From NCBI RefSeq assembly GCF_001613405.1, contig NZ_BDCH01000035.1:60484-124483 (forward strand): a DNA stretch of 64,000 nucleotides. Direction: 5' to 3'. Both the position numbers and the translations under genes were made by a program. Below, piece after piece: positions 17,186 to 25,919 of this stretch. The first letter of the stretch is position 1; the number at the start of each line of letters is the position of its first letter. Source of the stretch: Nocardia crassostreae (GTDB taxonomy: Bacteria > Actinomycetota > Actinomycetes > Mycobacteriales > Mycobacteriaceae). The notes beneath the pieces are model-generated. The model did not search any database. It was not told the DNA's origin and saw only the letters and a list, made by a program, of their open reading frames with translations.

Positions 17186-17330
17186 TGGTGCGCTTGGCGC
17201 GGAGTGAGATTATCAGCTCGCGGAGCCGGGGCGAAATCGGTTTTCACGCACTGTGGGGCGGCGCAACGTTTGGGCTGATCAGGGGGTGGCCGGACGGTTT
17301 CGGTGGTGTTCCCTAGGCAGTGCGAGTCGT

Positions 17331-17723
17331 TCAGTTGGCGAGGTTGCGGAGTTGCTCGACGAGTCCGACGATCCTGCCGATCGTGTCCAGGTTGCCAAGC
17401 GATTCGGGAATCAGGTCCGCCAGCCGTCGCCAGCGCCGCGCGACTCGGGACGGATCGGGTTCGTCGCTGTCGACTGCTTCGATGACATCGTCCACGTCCT
17501 CGGGTTCAACGGATTCGGTGTCCTCTCGGGCAATCCGCGCGCGCAGCTGCACGAGCTCGGCCCGCAGCGCGGTGAGCGTCTCCGCCAGTTGGTCGGCATC
17601 GGCGGAACCGAACTGCACGTTTCCTTCGAATCGGCCTGTGTTACCCGAACCGCCTATGTTGCCGGCAACGACCTGTCCGTGATTGATGCTGACATTCGAT
17701 GTGCCTGGCTCGTTCTGGGTCAT
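17331..17723 (-). CDS. Small helical protein with N-terminal AGNIGG motif shared with the adjacent membrane protein
   Basis: A 130-residue protein. Residues 14-33 carry a Gly/Asn-rich segment centred on VVAGNIGGSGNTG, followed by FEGNVQFG. The remainder is predicted helical: a coiled-coil-like stretch (LAETLTALRAELVQLRARIA), an acidic linker, and a C-terminal amphipathic helix (GRIVGLVEQLRNLAN). AGGAGA at good spacing precedes the ATG. It begins 16 bp after the stop of the neighbouring 566-residue membrane protein, whose C-terminus carries the matching motif, so the two are probably co-transcribed partners. The layout resembles small proteins of actinobacterial conflict loci, but no domain is firmly recognised. 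Function unknown. Confidence 0.75.
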   Translation of the reverse strand: MTQNEPGTSNVSINHGQVVAGNIGGSGNTGRFEGNVQFGSADADQLAETLTALRAELVQLRARIAREDTESVEPEDVDDVIEAVDSDEPDPSRVARRWRRLADLIPESLGNLDTIGRIVGLVEQLRNLAN

Positions 17724-17739
17724 TGCGATTCTCCTATAA

Positions 17740-19440
17740 CTAGTTTTCGGCTTCTATGGGCTTTCCGGAATCGCCATCATTGGACTCGATCGAGCCGGTA
17801 TTGCTCTGCCCGCCAATGTTTCCTGCGATCACATTCGAATTGTTGAGGATTGTCGAGTTGAAGATCTGGGTTGCCATCTGACTCAATCCCTTGGCGGTGA
17901 TCTTCCTCTCGTCGAGGTACCGCTGAATCGCGTCGAGCACACGACGTTCCAGGATTTTCAGATACCGGTCGCAGTCGGCTTCCTGGAACAAGTTGTTGAG
18001 TCGATTGCCCTGGGCCAGCTCACGCACACTGACCGCGGCGCCGAACATGTGCGCCGCCTGCTCCGGAGTGCGCCACTCGCCATCGCGGGGCAGGACTCGG
18101 TCGCGTACCCCGCGCACGACATCGATCATGCGGGACGGTGCGGTCGAAGGAAGCAACGCTAGCTCTGCTGCGGCCGCCCACATGGCGCGCAGCTCCAGCA
18201 TTCTCGGCGGGTTGTCGACATGGCGGAACGCGCCGGCGACGGGTGGTAGCACGAAGGCATGCCAGTCCACCACCAGCATCTGTTGTTCGCACCCGACGTG
18301 GAGATAGCCCGAAACGGCGAGTTGGCGTGCCCAGCCTTCCAACCTGAAGCACCGGTAGAAGCGCAACCATTCGGGTGATTGATTGGCGAAGTGATTCCAC
18401 GCCTCCTCGGCCAGGCGGGGCACATTTCCGGCGTACAACTGCGCCATCAGTGCGTCACCGCCCGGCGCGTACGGGAGATCAACGGCCGACAGCATTGCCC
18501 AGCGGCTGATCTCCAGGTCCGCGAAACGCCAGCCCGGCGTGAGGTTGGGGGCCTCGCGGAGCTTCTCGAGGTCGTCGGCGACATACTTCTGCAAGTCGGA
18601 GGGGAGAAAGGTGGGAACCTGCGGCGGGGCATCCGATTTGCTGTTCGACGCACGCAGTTCGAACGCGGCCGACCACGAGCGCACGCGGGTTCCGGCTCCG
18701 AGGAATGGACGATTGCCGCGGTAGACGATCACCTCGTCCGATCTCGCCCGCATGCGCTGAGTATCATCATCGGCAATCCGGCGTAGTCGATCGGCATATG
18801 GGGCGCAGGTTCGCATCAAGTCTTTCGGCAATGGCGCGGTCGGATCCCACGTGGCGAAGCCGTACCGGTTGTTGACGGTGCTCCACGGCAGATATTCCTT
18901 GGCCACCAGGACGCCGTACATGGTCGGCACCAGGACGCCGAAGCTGATCAGTGCCAGCACCGCTGGAGCGGACACATCCGGAATATCGATCAGGAGCAAG
19001 AACCATCCGAGAAGTGGAAGAACCACCAGTGGCGACACGGACCACATCGCTGCCGTGACCCACCAGCGCACGGTTGGATCGTTGAGTTCCAGGCCGAACT
19101 TGGACAGGAACTTGGAAGACGCGAGCCCCAGGGTCAAGACCGAGCAGAACCTCCAGATCATGGCCGACAGCAGCCATATCAAGGTCAGTGGCAAGGCGAA
19201 CAGCGCCATGATCGTGAGCAGCGCCAACAGGACGGCATTCAAACGCCTGCGACGCGCTTGTGCGGCCACCGCTTCGCAGAGCACCACTTCGGCTCGCACT
19301 CCGGGCGACGGCGGAATTGCCCGGTTGGGCTCGATCAGAAATTCTTCGATGAGCAGATCTGCGAACTGGTCGTCGAGATGTGCGGCCGAGGCCAGGATGC
19401 GTGTGGCGTGATCCACCCGTTCGGTGGCCGATGACGTCAT
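17740..19440 (-). CDS. Multi-pass membrane protein with C-terminal AGNIGG motif (candidate signalling partner)
   Basis: About 566 residues from the ATG at 19440 (MTSSATERVD); upstream in-frame starts to 19491 are possible. Hydrophobic segments lie near 67-96, 125-152 and 156-179. A large soluble part follows with the segment EVIVYRGNRPFLGAG, seen in uncharacterised actinobacterial membrane proteins, and a Trp-rich region. The last 31 residues read NVIAGNIGGQSNTGSIES and an acidic tail. This tail motif matches the N-terminus of the next gene: 13 of 26 aligned positions are identical. It is flanked by tRNA-Trp and polA. No catalytic motif is recognised. A membrane sensor or effector that signals to its small partner is an inference from the shared motif and the operon. 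Confidence 0.72.
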   Translation of the reverse strand: MTSSATERVDHATRILASAAHLDDQFADLLIEEFLIEPNRAIPPSPGVRAEVVLCEAVAAQARRRRLNAVLLALLTIMALFALPLTLIWLLSAMIWRFCSVLTLGLASSKFLSKFGLELNDPTVRWWVTAAMWSVSPLVVLPLLGWFLLLIDIPDVSAPAVLALISFGVLVPTMYGVLVAKEYLPWSTVNNRYGFATWDPTAPLPKDLMRTCAPYADRLRRIADDDTQRMRARSDEVIVYRGNRPFLGAGTRVRSWSAAFELRASNSKSDAPPQVPTFLPSDLQKYVADDLEKLREAPNLTPGWRFADLEISRWAMLSAVDLPYAPGGDALMAQLYAGNVPRLAEEAWNHFANQSPEWLRFYRCFRLEGWARQLAVSGYLHVGCEQQMLVVDWHAFVLPPVAGAFRHVDNPPRMLELRAMWAAAAELALLPSTAPSRMIDVVRGVRDRVLPRDGEWRTPEQAAHMFGAAVSVRELAQGNRLNNLFQEADCDRYLKILERRVLDAIQRYLDERKITAKGLSQMATQIFNSTILNNSNVIAGNIGGQSNTGSIESNDGDSGKPIEAEN

Positions 19441-19613
19441 GAAGTGAATCCCCATTGCCATTGAAATACATTGGCGGGCAAAGGCTATCAAGGAATATCA
19501 GGCGTTGCGCTGGATTCCCCAGGGCGGTCATGACCATGGCGGTCGGTATTCGTTGTGCGGCGTGTTCGGCCCGGTGGCGGCGGATGTCGGAGTGGCTCCC
19601 TAGACTCTGACGG

Positions 19614-22349
19614 GTGACCTCTGCCTCTACCGATCAACGTCCGAGTGCTGTGTCCGCTTCTACCTCTGGTGAGCAGCCGACGCTGCTGTTGCTGGATGGG
19701 CATTCGCTGGCCTATCGCGCGTTCTATGCGTTGCCGGCGGAGAACTTCAAGACCGCGGGTGGGCAGACCACCAATGCGGTTTATGGGTTCACGGCTATGT
19801 TGATCAACCTGTTGCGGGATGAGAAGCCTACGCATGTGGCGGCGGCTTTCGATGTGAGCCGGAAGACGTTCCGGACCGAGGCGTATCCGGAGTACAAGGC
19901 GAACCGGATCTCGACGCCGGACGAGTTCCGCGGGCAGGTGGAGACCACCCAGGAGGTGCTGGGGGCGCTGGGGATTCCGGTCATGGCCATCGACGGGTAC
20001 GAGGCCGACGATGTGATCGCGACGCTCACCACGCAGGCGGTGCCGGAGGGGTTCCGCGTGCTCATCGTGACGGGCGACCGCGATGCGCTGCAGTTGGTGA
20101 ACGGCGACGTCACCGTGCTGTACCCGAAGAAGGGCGTCTCGGAGCTGACCCGGTTCACGCCCGCCGCCGTCGAGGAGAAGTACGGGCTCACCCCACAGCA
20201 GTATCCCGACTTCGCGGCGCTGCGCGGCGACCCGAGCGACAATCTGCCCGGCATTCCGGGCGTGGGGGAGAAGACCGCCGCCAAGTGGGTGCGCGAATAC
20301 GGTGATCTGGCCACGCTGGTGGACCAGGTCGACAAGGTCAAGGGCAAGGTCGGAGATGCCTTGCGCGCCAACCTGTCCAGCGTGGTGCTCAACCGCCAGC
20401 TCACCGAGATGGTGAAGACCGTCCCGCTGCCCTACACGCCCGAGCAGCTCGCGGTGCAGCCGTGGGACCGGGAGAAGATCCACCGCCTGTTCGACGAGCT
20501 GGAATTCCGAGTCCTGCGCGACCGCCTGTTCGACACCCTCGCCCCCGTGGAGCCCGAGGCCGAATCCGGCTTCGAGATCAGCGGCGGCGCCATCGCACCC
20601 GGCGCGGTCGCCGACTGGCTGGCCGAACACGCGAAAGCCGATGCCCGCCACGGCGTTTCGGTCCTCGGTAACGGCTCGCCCATCCACGGCGACGTGCAGG
20701 CCATCGCCATTGCCGCCGCCGACGGCGAGGGCGGCTACCTCGACGTCCACGCCCTGACCCCCGAGGACGAGAAGGCCCTCGGCGCCTGGCTGGCCGATCC
20801 GGAAACCCCGAAGGCCCTGCACGAGGCCAAGTCCGCCATGCACGCCCTGCGCGGCCGCGGCTGGCAACTCGCCGGTCTCACCAGCGATACGGCGCTCGCC
20901 GCCTACCTCATCCTCCCCGGCCAGCGCACCTTCAACCTCGAAGACCTCTCCCTGCGCTACCTCAGCCGCGAACTGCGCGTCGACAATGCGGGCGAAACCC
21001 AGCTCTCCCTCCTCGACGACGAGGACCAGGTCGACGAGGAAGCCGCCAAGGCCGGAATCCTGCGCGCCCGAGCCGTTTCCGACCTCGCCGACGCCTTCGA
21101 CGCCGAACTCGAGCGCATCGAATCCACCGCCCTGCTCGGCGATATGGAACTCCCGCTGCTGAGCGTGCTGGCCGACCTCGAGCACGCGGGCATCGCCGTC
21201 GACTCGGCGCAACTGGAGGACCTCCAGCGCGAATTCGCCGACCGCGTGGCCGATGCCGCCAATGCCGCCTACGGCGTCATCGGCAAGCAGATCAACCTGG
21301 GTTCCCCGAAGCAGCTCCAGGTCGTCCTGTTCGACGAACTGGACATGCCGAAGACCAAGCGCACCAAAACCGGCTACACCACCGACGCCGACGCCCTCGA
21401 GAGTCTCTACGAGAAGACCCAGCATCCGTTCCTGCAACACCTGCTGGAACACCGCGACGCCACCCGCCTCAAGGTCACCGTCGACGGCCTGCTCAAGTCG
21501 GTGGCCGATGACGGCCGCATCCACACCACCTTCAACCAGACGGTGGCCGCCACCGGTCGCCTCTCCTCGACCGAGCCCAATCTCCAGAACATCCCCATCC
21601 GCACCGACACCGGCCGCCGCATCCGCGACACCTTCGTCGTGGGCCCGAACTACGAGTCGCTCATGACAGCCGACTACAGCCAGATCGAAATGCGCATCAT
21701 GGCCCACCTGTCCAAGGACGAGGGCCTGATCGAAGCCTTCAACTCCGGCGAAGACCTGCACAACTTCGTCGCTTCCAAGGCCTTCGACATCCCGATCTCC
21801 GAGGTCGACCCGGAGCTGCGCCGCCGCATCAAGGCCATGTCCTACGGCCTGGCCTACGGCCTCTCCGCCTACGGCCTCTCCCAGCAGCTCAAGATCAGCG
21901 CCGAAGAGGCGAAGGTCCAGATGGACATCTACTTCACCCGCTTCGGCGCCATCCGCGACTACCTCCACGACGCCGTCGAACAGGCCCGCAAGGTCGGCTA
22001 CACCGAAACCCTCTTCGGCCGCCGCCGCTACCTCCCCGACCTCGACTCCAGCAACCGTCAGCGCCGCGAAGCCGCCGAACGCATGGCCCTCAACGCCCCC
22101 ATCCAGGGCACCGCCGCCGACATCATCAAGGTCGCCATGATCGACACTCAACGTGCCGTCCAGGCGGCGGGCCTGAAATCCCGCATGCTGCTGCAGATCC
22201 ACGACGAACTCGTCTTCGAAGTGGCGCCCGGTGAACGCGAAACCCTGGAATCCCTTGCCCGGGAACACATGTCCAACGCCATCGAACTCTCCGTACCGCT
22301 GGAGGTCTCGGTGGGCGTCGGCCGTAGCTGGGACGCCGCCGCCCATTAA
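19614..22349 (+). CDS. polA: DNA polymerase I
   Basis: A 911-residue family A polymerase for Okazaki fragment processing and repair synthesis. The 5' nuclease domain spans about 20-310 (LLLLDGHSLAYRAFYALP, GYEADDVIATL, GDRDALQLV). The middle exonuclease-like domain lacks the usual catalytic acidic motifs, as in other actinobacteria. The polymerase domain has motif A (TADYSQIEMRIMAHLS), the O-helix (RRRIKAMSYGLAYGLS) and motif C (QIHDELVFE). The GTG start at 19614 gives a short Ser/Thr-rich leader of usual length. Its TAA shares the palindromic TTAA with the stop of the convergent downstream gene. Confidence 0.96.
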   Translation: MTSASTDQRPSAVSASTSGEQPTLLLLDGHSLAYRAFYALPAENFKTAGGQTTNAVYGFTAMLINLLRDEKPTHVAAAFDVSRKTFRTEAYPEYKANRISTPDEFRGQVETTQEVLGALGIPVMAIDGYEADDVIATLTTQAVPEGFRVLIVTGDRDALQLVNGDVTVLYPKKGVSELTRFTPAAVEEKYGLTPQQYPDFAALRGDPSDNLPGIPGVGEKTAAKWVREYGDLATLVDQVDKVKGKVGDALRANLSSVVLNRQLTEMVKTVPLPYTPEQLAVQPWDREKIHRLFDELEFRVLRDRLFDTLAPVEPEAESGFEISGGAIAPGAVADWLAEHAKADARHGVSVLGNGSPIHGDVQAIAIAAADGEGGYLDVHALTPEDEKALGAWLADPETPKALHEAKSAMHALRGRGWQLAGLTSDTALAAYLILPGQRTFNLEDLSLRYLSRELRVDNAGETQLSLLDDEDQVDEEAAKAGILRARAVSDLADAFDAELERIESTALLGDMELPLLSVLADLEHAGIAVDSAQLEDLQREFADRVADAANAAYGVIGKQINLGSPKQLQVVLFDELDMPKTKRTKTGYTTDADALESLYEKTQHPFLQHLLEHRDATRLKVTVDGLLKSVADDGRIHTTFNQTVAATGRLSSTEPNLQNIPIRTDTGRRIRDTFVVGPNYESLMTADYSQIEMRIMAHLSKDEGLIEAFNSGEDLHNFVASKAFDIPISEVDPELRRRIKAMSYGLAYGLSAYGLSQQLKISAEEAKVQMDIYFTRFGAIRDYLHDAVEQARKVGYTETLFGRRRYLPDLDSSNRQRREAAERMALNAPIQGTAADIIKVAMIDTQRAVQAAGLKSRMLLQIHDELVFEVAPGERETLESLAREHMSNAIELSVPLEVSVGVGRSWDAAAH

Positions 22350-22681
22350 CCCCGGGTGAGCCGAGCAATGACCGCCGCGCTGGCCTCGGAGGCGGCGCGG
22401 CAGGTCTTGGCGCATGCGGCTTCGCCGAGTTGGTCGCAGCGTTCGGCGGTGCGCGCCGTCACCTCGGCGGCGAGTTCGCACAGGGCCGCGGTCCACGAGG
22501 ATTGACGGTCGAGCATGTCCCCGGCCACGCGGCACACATCCGCGCAGTCCAACAACTGGGCTATATGAGTGCGTGCTGCGTGTTTGCCACCGGAGTCCAG
22601 CGCGGTCATGACCTGGCGGATACAGGTGCGGTGACACGCCAGCAGAGCATTGATCGTCGTCTGAATATTCGGATCGGTCAT
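22346..22681 (-). CDS. Cys-rich four-helix-bundle protein, DUF326/Csp-like (probable cytosolic copper storage)
   Basis: A 111-residue, all-helical protein with regularly spaced Cys and His: CHRTC, LLDCADVC, a lone Cys in ALCELA, RCDQ and CAKTC. This pattern matches the DUF326/Csp3 family, whose four-helix bundles bind Cu(I) along the bundle core. No signal peptide is visible, so it is of the cytosolic type. It converges on polA, the two TAA codons sharing TTAA at 22346-22349. There is no copper pump or CsoR-type regulator nearby, so its metal role is inferred from the family. Confidence 0.8.
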   Translation of the reverse strand: MTDPNIQTTINALLACHRTCIRQVMTALDSGGKHAARTHIAQLLDCADVCRVAGDMLDRQSSWTAALCELAAEVTARTAERCDQLGEAACAKTCRAASEASAAVIARLTRG

Positions 22682-23101
22682 CGCGATGCTCCTCCAGCGT
22701 CCGGGGGCGGGGCGGGGCAGTGTTCACGGAGGGTTCGGTCGAGCGTCCGGCAAGGTTTGCTCATTGTGGCATCCGGCCTTGGTATGGGTTCGGGTGCATG
22801 CCGGGTGACCTGCGGCGAAGTTACTCGTGGGTCGATTGCGAATATGGTTGCCAATGCGTGATCGGCACTTTATGCTCGGTGCCGTGCCGAATCCCGCCTA
22901 CAGCCGCAGCGCAGCGCTCGATGTCGCCGACCGCGACCGCGCCGCGCTTATTCCGCTCACCGCGACGGTGGCTGTGGCGCGCGTACTCGTAGTTCTCCGC
23001 CGTAGCGGGGTCTGATTCGGACCGGCCCCTCGCTGCGGCCGTTGAACCTTTTTTGCTGGTCCCCTCTGCCATTTCTGGGAAGAAGTCGGGAAGACCTGTC
23101 A
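22682..23101. other. Non-coding divergent promoter interval
   Basis: About 420 bp between the DUF326-type gene (minus) and the LeuA-domain gene (plus). It has G-rich runs near 22697-22720 but no convincing reading frame or RNA gene. It presumably holds both promoters. No clear operator was seen. Confidence 0.4.
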
Positions 23102-23524
23102 ATGACCATCACGATCGACAACCACACCTTCATCGCCGCTGCCCCCGCGAGCCTGCGGGCCGAGAGCACCGGCCTGACCCCCGCCGAGTTCTACGACCGG
23201 TACTGCGATCACGCGGGCCCGATCAAACTCGGTGAATGGACCCACTGCCGGGCCGCGGATTTCACCGCGACACTGGAGTTCTCGGGCCATCTGCGCACCG
23301 TGACCGCCTCGGGCAGTCCGGTCGCGGCCCTGACCTCCGCTCTCTACGACGAGGGCTATCCGGTGGAGATCCTCCAGTTCCACCAGCGCCGTACCGAATA
23401 CGGCACCGCCACCTTCGTGCAATGCGAGTTCAACGGCCGTCGCGGCTGGGGCGCCGCCATTGCCGACGACGGCGCCGAATCCACCGTCCGGGCCATGATC
23501 GCGGGTATCAACGCCCTCGGTTAG
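23102..23524 (+). CDS. Stand-alone 2-isopropylmalate synthase regulatory (LeuA dimerisation) domain protein
   Basis: A 140-residue protein resembling only the C-terminal allosteric domain of LeuA: ADFTATLEFSGHLRTVTASGSPVAALTSALYDEGYPVEIL, then RGWGAAIADDGAESTVRAMIAGINAL. The catalytic TIM barrel is absent and the length fits one domain, so it is probably not a fragment. Such proteins may bind leucine-like ligands or partner with LeuA or homocitrate synthase homologues; the partner here is unknown. The ATG at 23102 is chosen over earlier in-frame codons because the domain begins there. It converges on thioredoxin, separated by a shared terminator. Confidence 0.75.
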   Translation: MTITIDNHTFIAAAPASLRAESTGLTPAEFYDRYCDHAGPIKLGEWTHCRAADFTATLEFSGHLRTVTASGSPVAALTSALYDEGYPVEILQFHQRRTEYGTATFVQCEFNGRRGWGAAIADDGAESTVRAMIAGINALG

Positions 23525-23537
23525 CTGTCGAAAACGA

Positions 23538-23570
23538 ATGCGCCGCAACCCGATCCGGGTTGCGGCGCAT
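23538..23570. terminator. Bidirectional hairpin terminator between convergent genes
   Basis: Fifteen-base perfect arms (23538-23552 and 23556-23570) with the three-base loop ATC. AAAACGA on the left becomes a T-rich tract for the minus-strand thioredoxin gene. It lies directly after the LeuA-domain gene and 30 bp after trx. Confidence 0.8.
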
Positions 23571-23600
23571 AGCGTGGAGCGCGGCGCACGGCGGGGCCGG

Positions 23601-23969
23601 TCAGGCCTTCGGCTGCTGCTCGGCGAGCTGCTTGCGGACATCGTCCATATCGAGGGCCTTCACCTGGGTGACCAGATCCTCGAGGGCGGCCGGGGGCAGC
23701 GCGCCCGGCTGGGCGAAGACCAGCACGCCCTCGCGGAAGGCCATGATGGTCGGAATGGAGCGGATATTGGCGGCCGCCGCCAGCCCCTGCTCGGCTTCGG
23801 TGTCGACCTTGCCGAACACCACGTCCTCATGCTGATTCGACGCCTTCTCATAGGTCGGCGCGAAGGACTTGCACGGTCCGCACCAATCGGCCCAGAAATC
23901 GACCAGAACGATATCGTTCCCGGTGACTACCTCGTCGAAGTTCTGCTCGGTAAGCGTCTGGGTGGCCAT
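23601..23969 (-). CDS. trxA: Thioredoxin
   Basis: A 122-residue cytosolic thioredoxin with active site WCGPC in VDFWADWCGPCK, the cis-Pro region SIPTIMAF, and the C-terminal helix extended by about 15 charged residues. It reduces disulfides in target proteins using electrons from thioredoxin reductase, which is not in the window. It is a stand-alone gene on the minus strand. Confidence 0.93.
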   Translation of the reverse strand: MATQTLTEQNFDEVVTGNDIVLVDFWADWCGPCKSFAPTYEKASNQHEDVVFGKVDTEAEQGLAAAANIRSIPTIMAFREGVLVFAQPGALPPAALEDLVTQVKALDMDDVRKQLAEQQPKA

Positions 23970-24101
23970 GGCTTCCTCTCTGCCGGTTCGGCGGGTGCAA
24001 CACCGGGGCTTACGGTTCTCTTCCCTGACCTCCGCCGGTTACCCACAACGGTAGCCGGATAAGCACTGGCACCCGTTATCGAGGGATTCGCGGCCGCGAC
24101 A

Positions 24102-24605
24102 TCAGGGCGCGACCGGCCACTCCGCCCGCTGGTCGCGGTCCCACCGGCGTACGCCGACGATCGTGGCGCGCGTGTCCTTGTCCCGCGCCACCGCCTGCAG
24201 GGCCGCCGCCAGTTGATCGGGGCGCAGTCGGCGCGCCAGCGTGATGTGCGGGGTCCAGGCGTCGGGGCGAATATTGGCGGGGATGCCAGGGCAGTCTTCG
24301 ATCACCCGGAACAGCCTGTGCTGCACCGCGAGCAGCGGTTGTGCGGGCACCACCGCGCGCACCAGGATGGGGGAGCGGGCGCCGAATATCAGCAGGCCGC
24401 CCAGCCGGATGTCGAACGGATCGAATTCGGTACGCGCCAAGGTCTTTTCGAGGCGCGGCCAGATCTCGGCGGCCACCGCGACGGTAATGTGCGGCCGGTG
24501 GTCCGGTCCCGGCGCGTGCAGTCCGGCGGCCCGCAGCAGCCCCCACTCGCGGCGTATCTCCGCCTCCATGGCCTCGTCCAGCACCAACTCCACCGATTGC
24601 ACCAC
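24102..24605 (-). CDS. 2H phosphoesterase superfamily protein (2'-5' RNA ligase/CPDase-like)
   Basis: A 167-residue protein with the two HxT/S-type motifs that define the superfamily: RPHITVAV near residue 42 and TPHITLARR near 118. These His residues hydrolyse or ligate 2',3'-cyclic phosphates in family members. The true substrate in actinobacteria is not established. It is divergent from the downstream dehydrogenase gene with about 85 bp between starts. Confidence 0.82.
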   Translation of the reverse strand: MVQSVELVLDEAMEAEIRREWGLLRAAGLHAPGPDHRPHITVAVAAEIWPRLEKTLARTEFDPFDIRLGGLLIFGARSPILVRAVVPAQPLLAVQHRLFRVIEDCPGIPANIRPDAWTPHITLARRLRPDQLAAALQAVARDKDTRATIVGVRRWDRDQRAEWPVAP

Positions 24606-24691
24606 GCTCGAAACTTACGCCCAGGTCTCGAAATCGCGCGATCGTGTGCCGCCGTGTTGCCGTCCGGCGGGTTTGCGCGAGGATGGCTGGC

Positions 24692-25765
24692 ATGAACGAC
24701 AGCGAGACACCCATTCGGCTGGGCCTGATCGAAGGTGATGGCATCGGGCCCGAGATCGTGCGCGCCACCAGAGCGGTGGTCGACGACGCCTTCGCGGCCG
24801 TCGGCCTGCCGCCCGTGGACTGGGTCCCGCTGCTCATCGGGCATGCCGCCATCGAGGAGTACGGCGATCAGGTGCCGGAGCCGACGCTGCGGGCGCTCGA
24901 GGGATTGGACGCCTGGATCATGGGCCCGCACGACAGCGCCTCCTACGACGCCATCCACCGCGGCGGTCTGCCGCCCACGGGAGCCATTCGCAAGCGCTTC
25001 AACCTGTACGCGAACTTCCGCCCGTCCCGCACCCTGGAGGGCGTGCGCTCGGTGGTCCCCGATATGGATCTGATGATCCTGCGCGAGAACAGCGAGGGCC
25101 TCTACGCAGACCGCAATATGTGGGCCGGGTCCGGCGAGTTCCGGCCCACCCCCGATGTCGCCATGGCCGTCGGCGTCTTCACCCGGTCGGCCTGTGAGCG
25201 CATTGCCCACCTGGCCTTCGAGGTGGCCTCGCATCGCCGCAAGAAGGTCACCATCGTGCACAAGGCGAATGTGCTGCCCATGACCATGGGCCTGTTCCGC
25301 GATGTGTGCTACGAGGTCGCTGCCGAATATCCGGATATCGAGGTCAATGACGAGCACGTCGATGCCGCGGACGCCCATCTGGTCCGCGCGCCCGGCGACT
25401 ACGACCTGATCGTCACCGAGAACCTGTTCGGCGACATTCTTTCCGATCTGGCGGGGGAGCTGAGCGGCTCGCTGGGCATGGCGGCCTCCCTGAATACCTC
25501 GGATGCGCAAGCCATTGCCCAGGCCGTGCACGGCGCCGCACCCACCCTGGCCGGGCACAATCGTGCAAATCCGGTGGCGCTCATGCTCTCCGCCGTCATG
25601 CTGGTGCGCTGGCTGGCGACCCGCGATCAGCACCGGGTGGCGGAGCGAATTGAACACGCGGTTGCGGACACTTTGCGGGCTGGGGTCGCCACATCCGATT
25701 TGGGTGGGTTAGCATCTACCACCGAATTCACCGAGCAGGTGCGGGCCCGGCTGCACCGCTGGTGA
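24692..25765 (+). CDS. Isocitrate/isopropylmalate-type dehydrogenase
   Basis: A 357-residue NAD(P)-dependent beta-decarboxylating dehydrogenase. The family features are LIEGDGIGPEIVRAT at the N-terminus, the substrate-binding ILRENSEGLYAD segment, the catalytic Lys in VTIVHKANVLPMT, and the metal-binding Asp region DLIVTENLFGDILSDLAGEL. The nucleotide region NTSDAQAIAQAVHGAAPTLAGHNRANPVALMLSA ends the fold. The start at ATG 24692 follows GCGAGGAT. Substrate choice among isocitrate, isopropylmalate, tartrate or homoisocitrate cannot be settled; YADRNM after the SEG motif is closer to tartrate/isocitrate-like members than to classical LeuB. No leu genes are adjacent. Confidence 0.8.
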   Translation: MNDSETPIRLGLIEGDGIGPEIVRATRAVVDDAFAAVGLPPVDWVPLLIGHAAIEEYGDQVPEPTLRALEGLDAWIMGPHDSASYDAIHRGGLPPTGAIRKRFNLYANFRPSRTLEGVRSVVPDMDLMILRENSEGLYADRNMWAGSGEFRPTPDVAMAVGVFTRSACERIAHLAFEVASHRRKKVTIVHKANVLPMTMGLFRDVCYEVAAEYPDIEVNDEHVDAADAHLVRAPGDYDLIVTENLFGDILSDLAGELSGSLGMAASLNTSDAQAIAQAVHGAAPTLAGHNRANPVALMLSAVMLVRWLATRDQHRVAERIEHAVADTLRAGVATSDLGGLASTTEFTEQVRARLHRW

Positions 25766-25919
25766 GCGCGCACTTCCGGGACCGGGCGTGTTCGGCCACG
25801 CGACCAGCGTGTCGCCGATTAATGTTCGGTTACCGACCACCGTGGGTGGTTCGACTCGCCTACATTTCAAACGGCGGGCGACACCCGGACGTCGCGCAAC
25901 CGAACTGTGGAGGACAGCT

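Noticed and set aside
19488..22727. 1079-codon minus-strand frame opposite polA
   Set aside because: Antisense shadow; it would also overlap the supported DUF326-type gene.
22827..23015. Short plus-strand frame of 62 codons in the gap before the LeuA-domain gene
   Set aside because: No ribosome site, no codon bias and no recognisable product.
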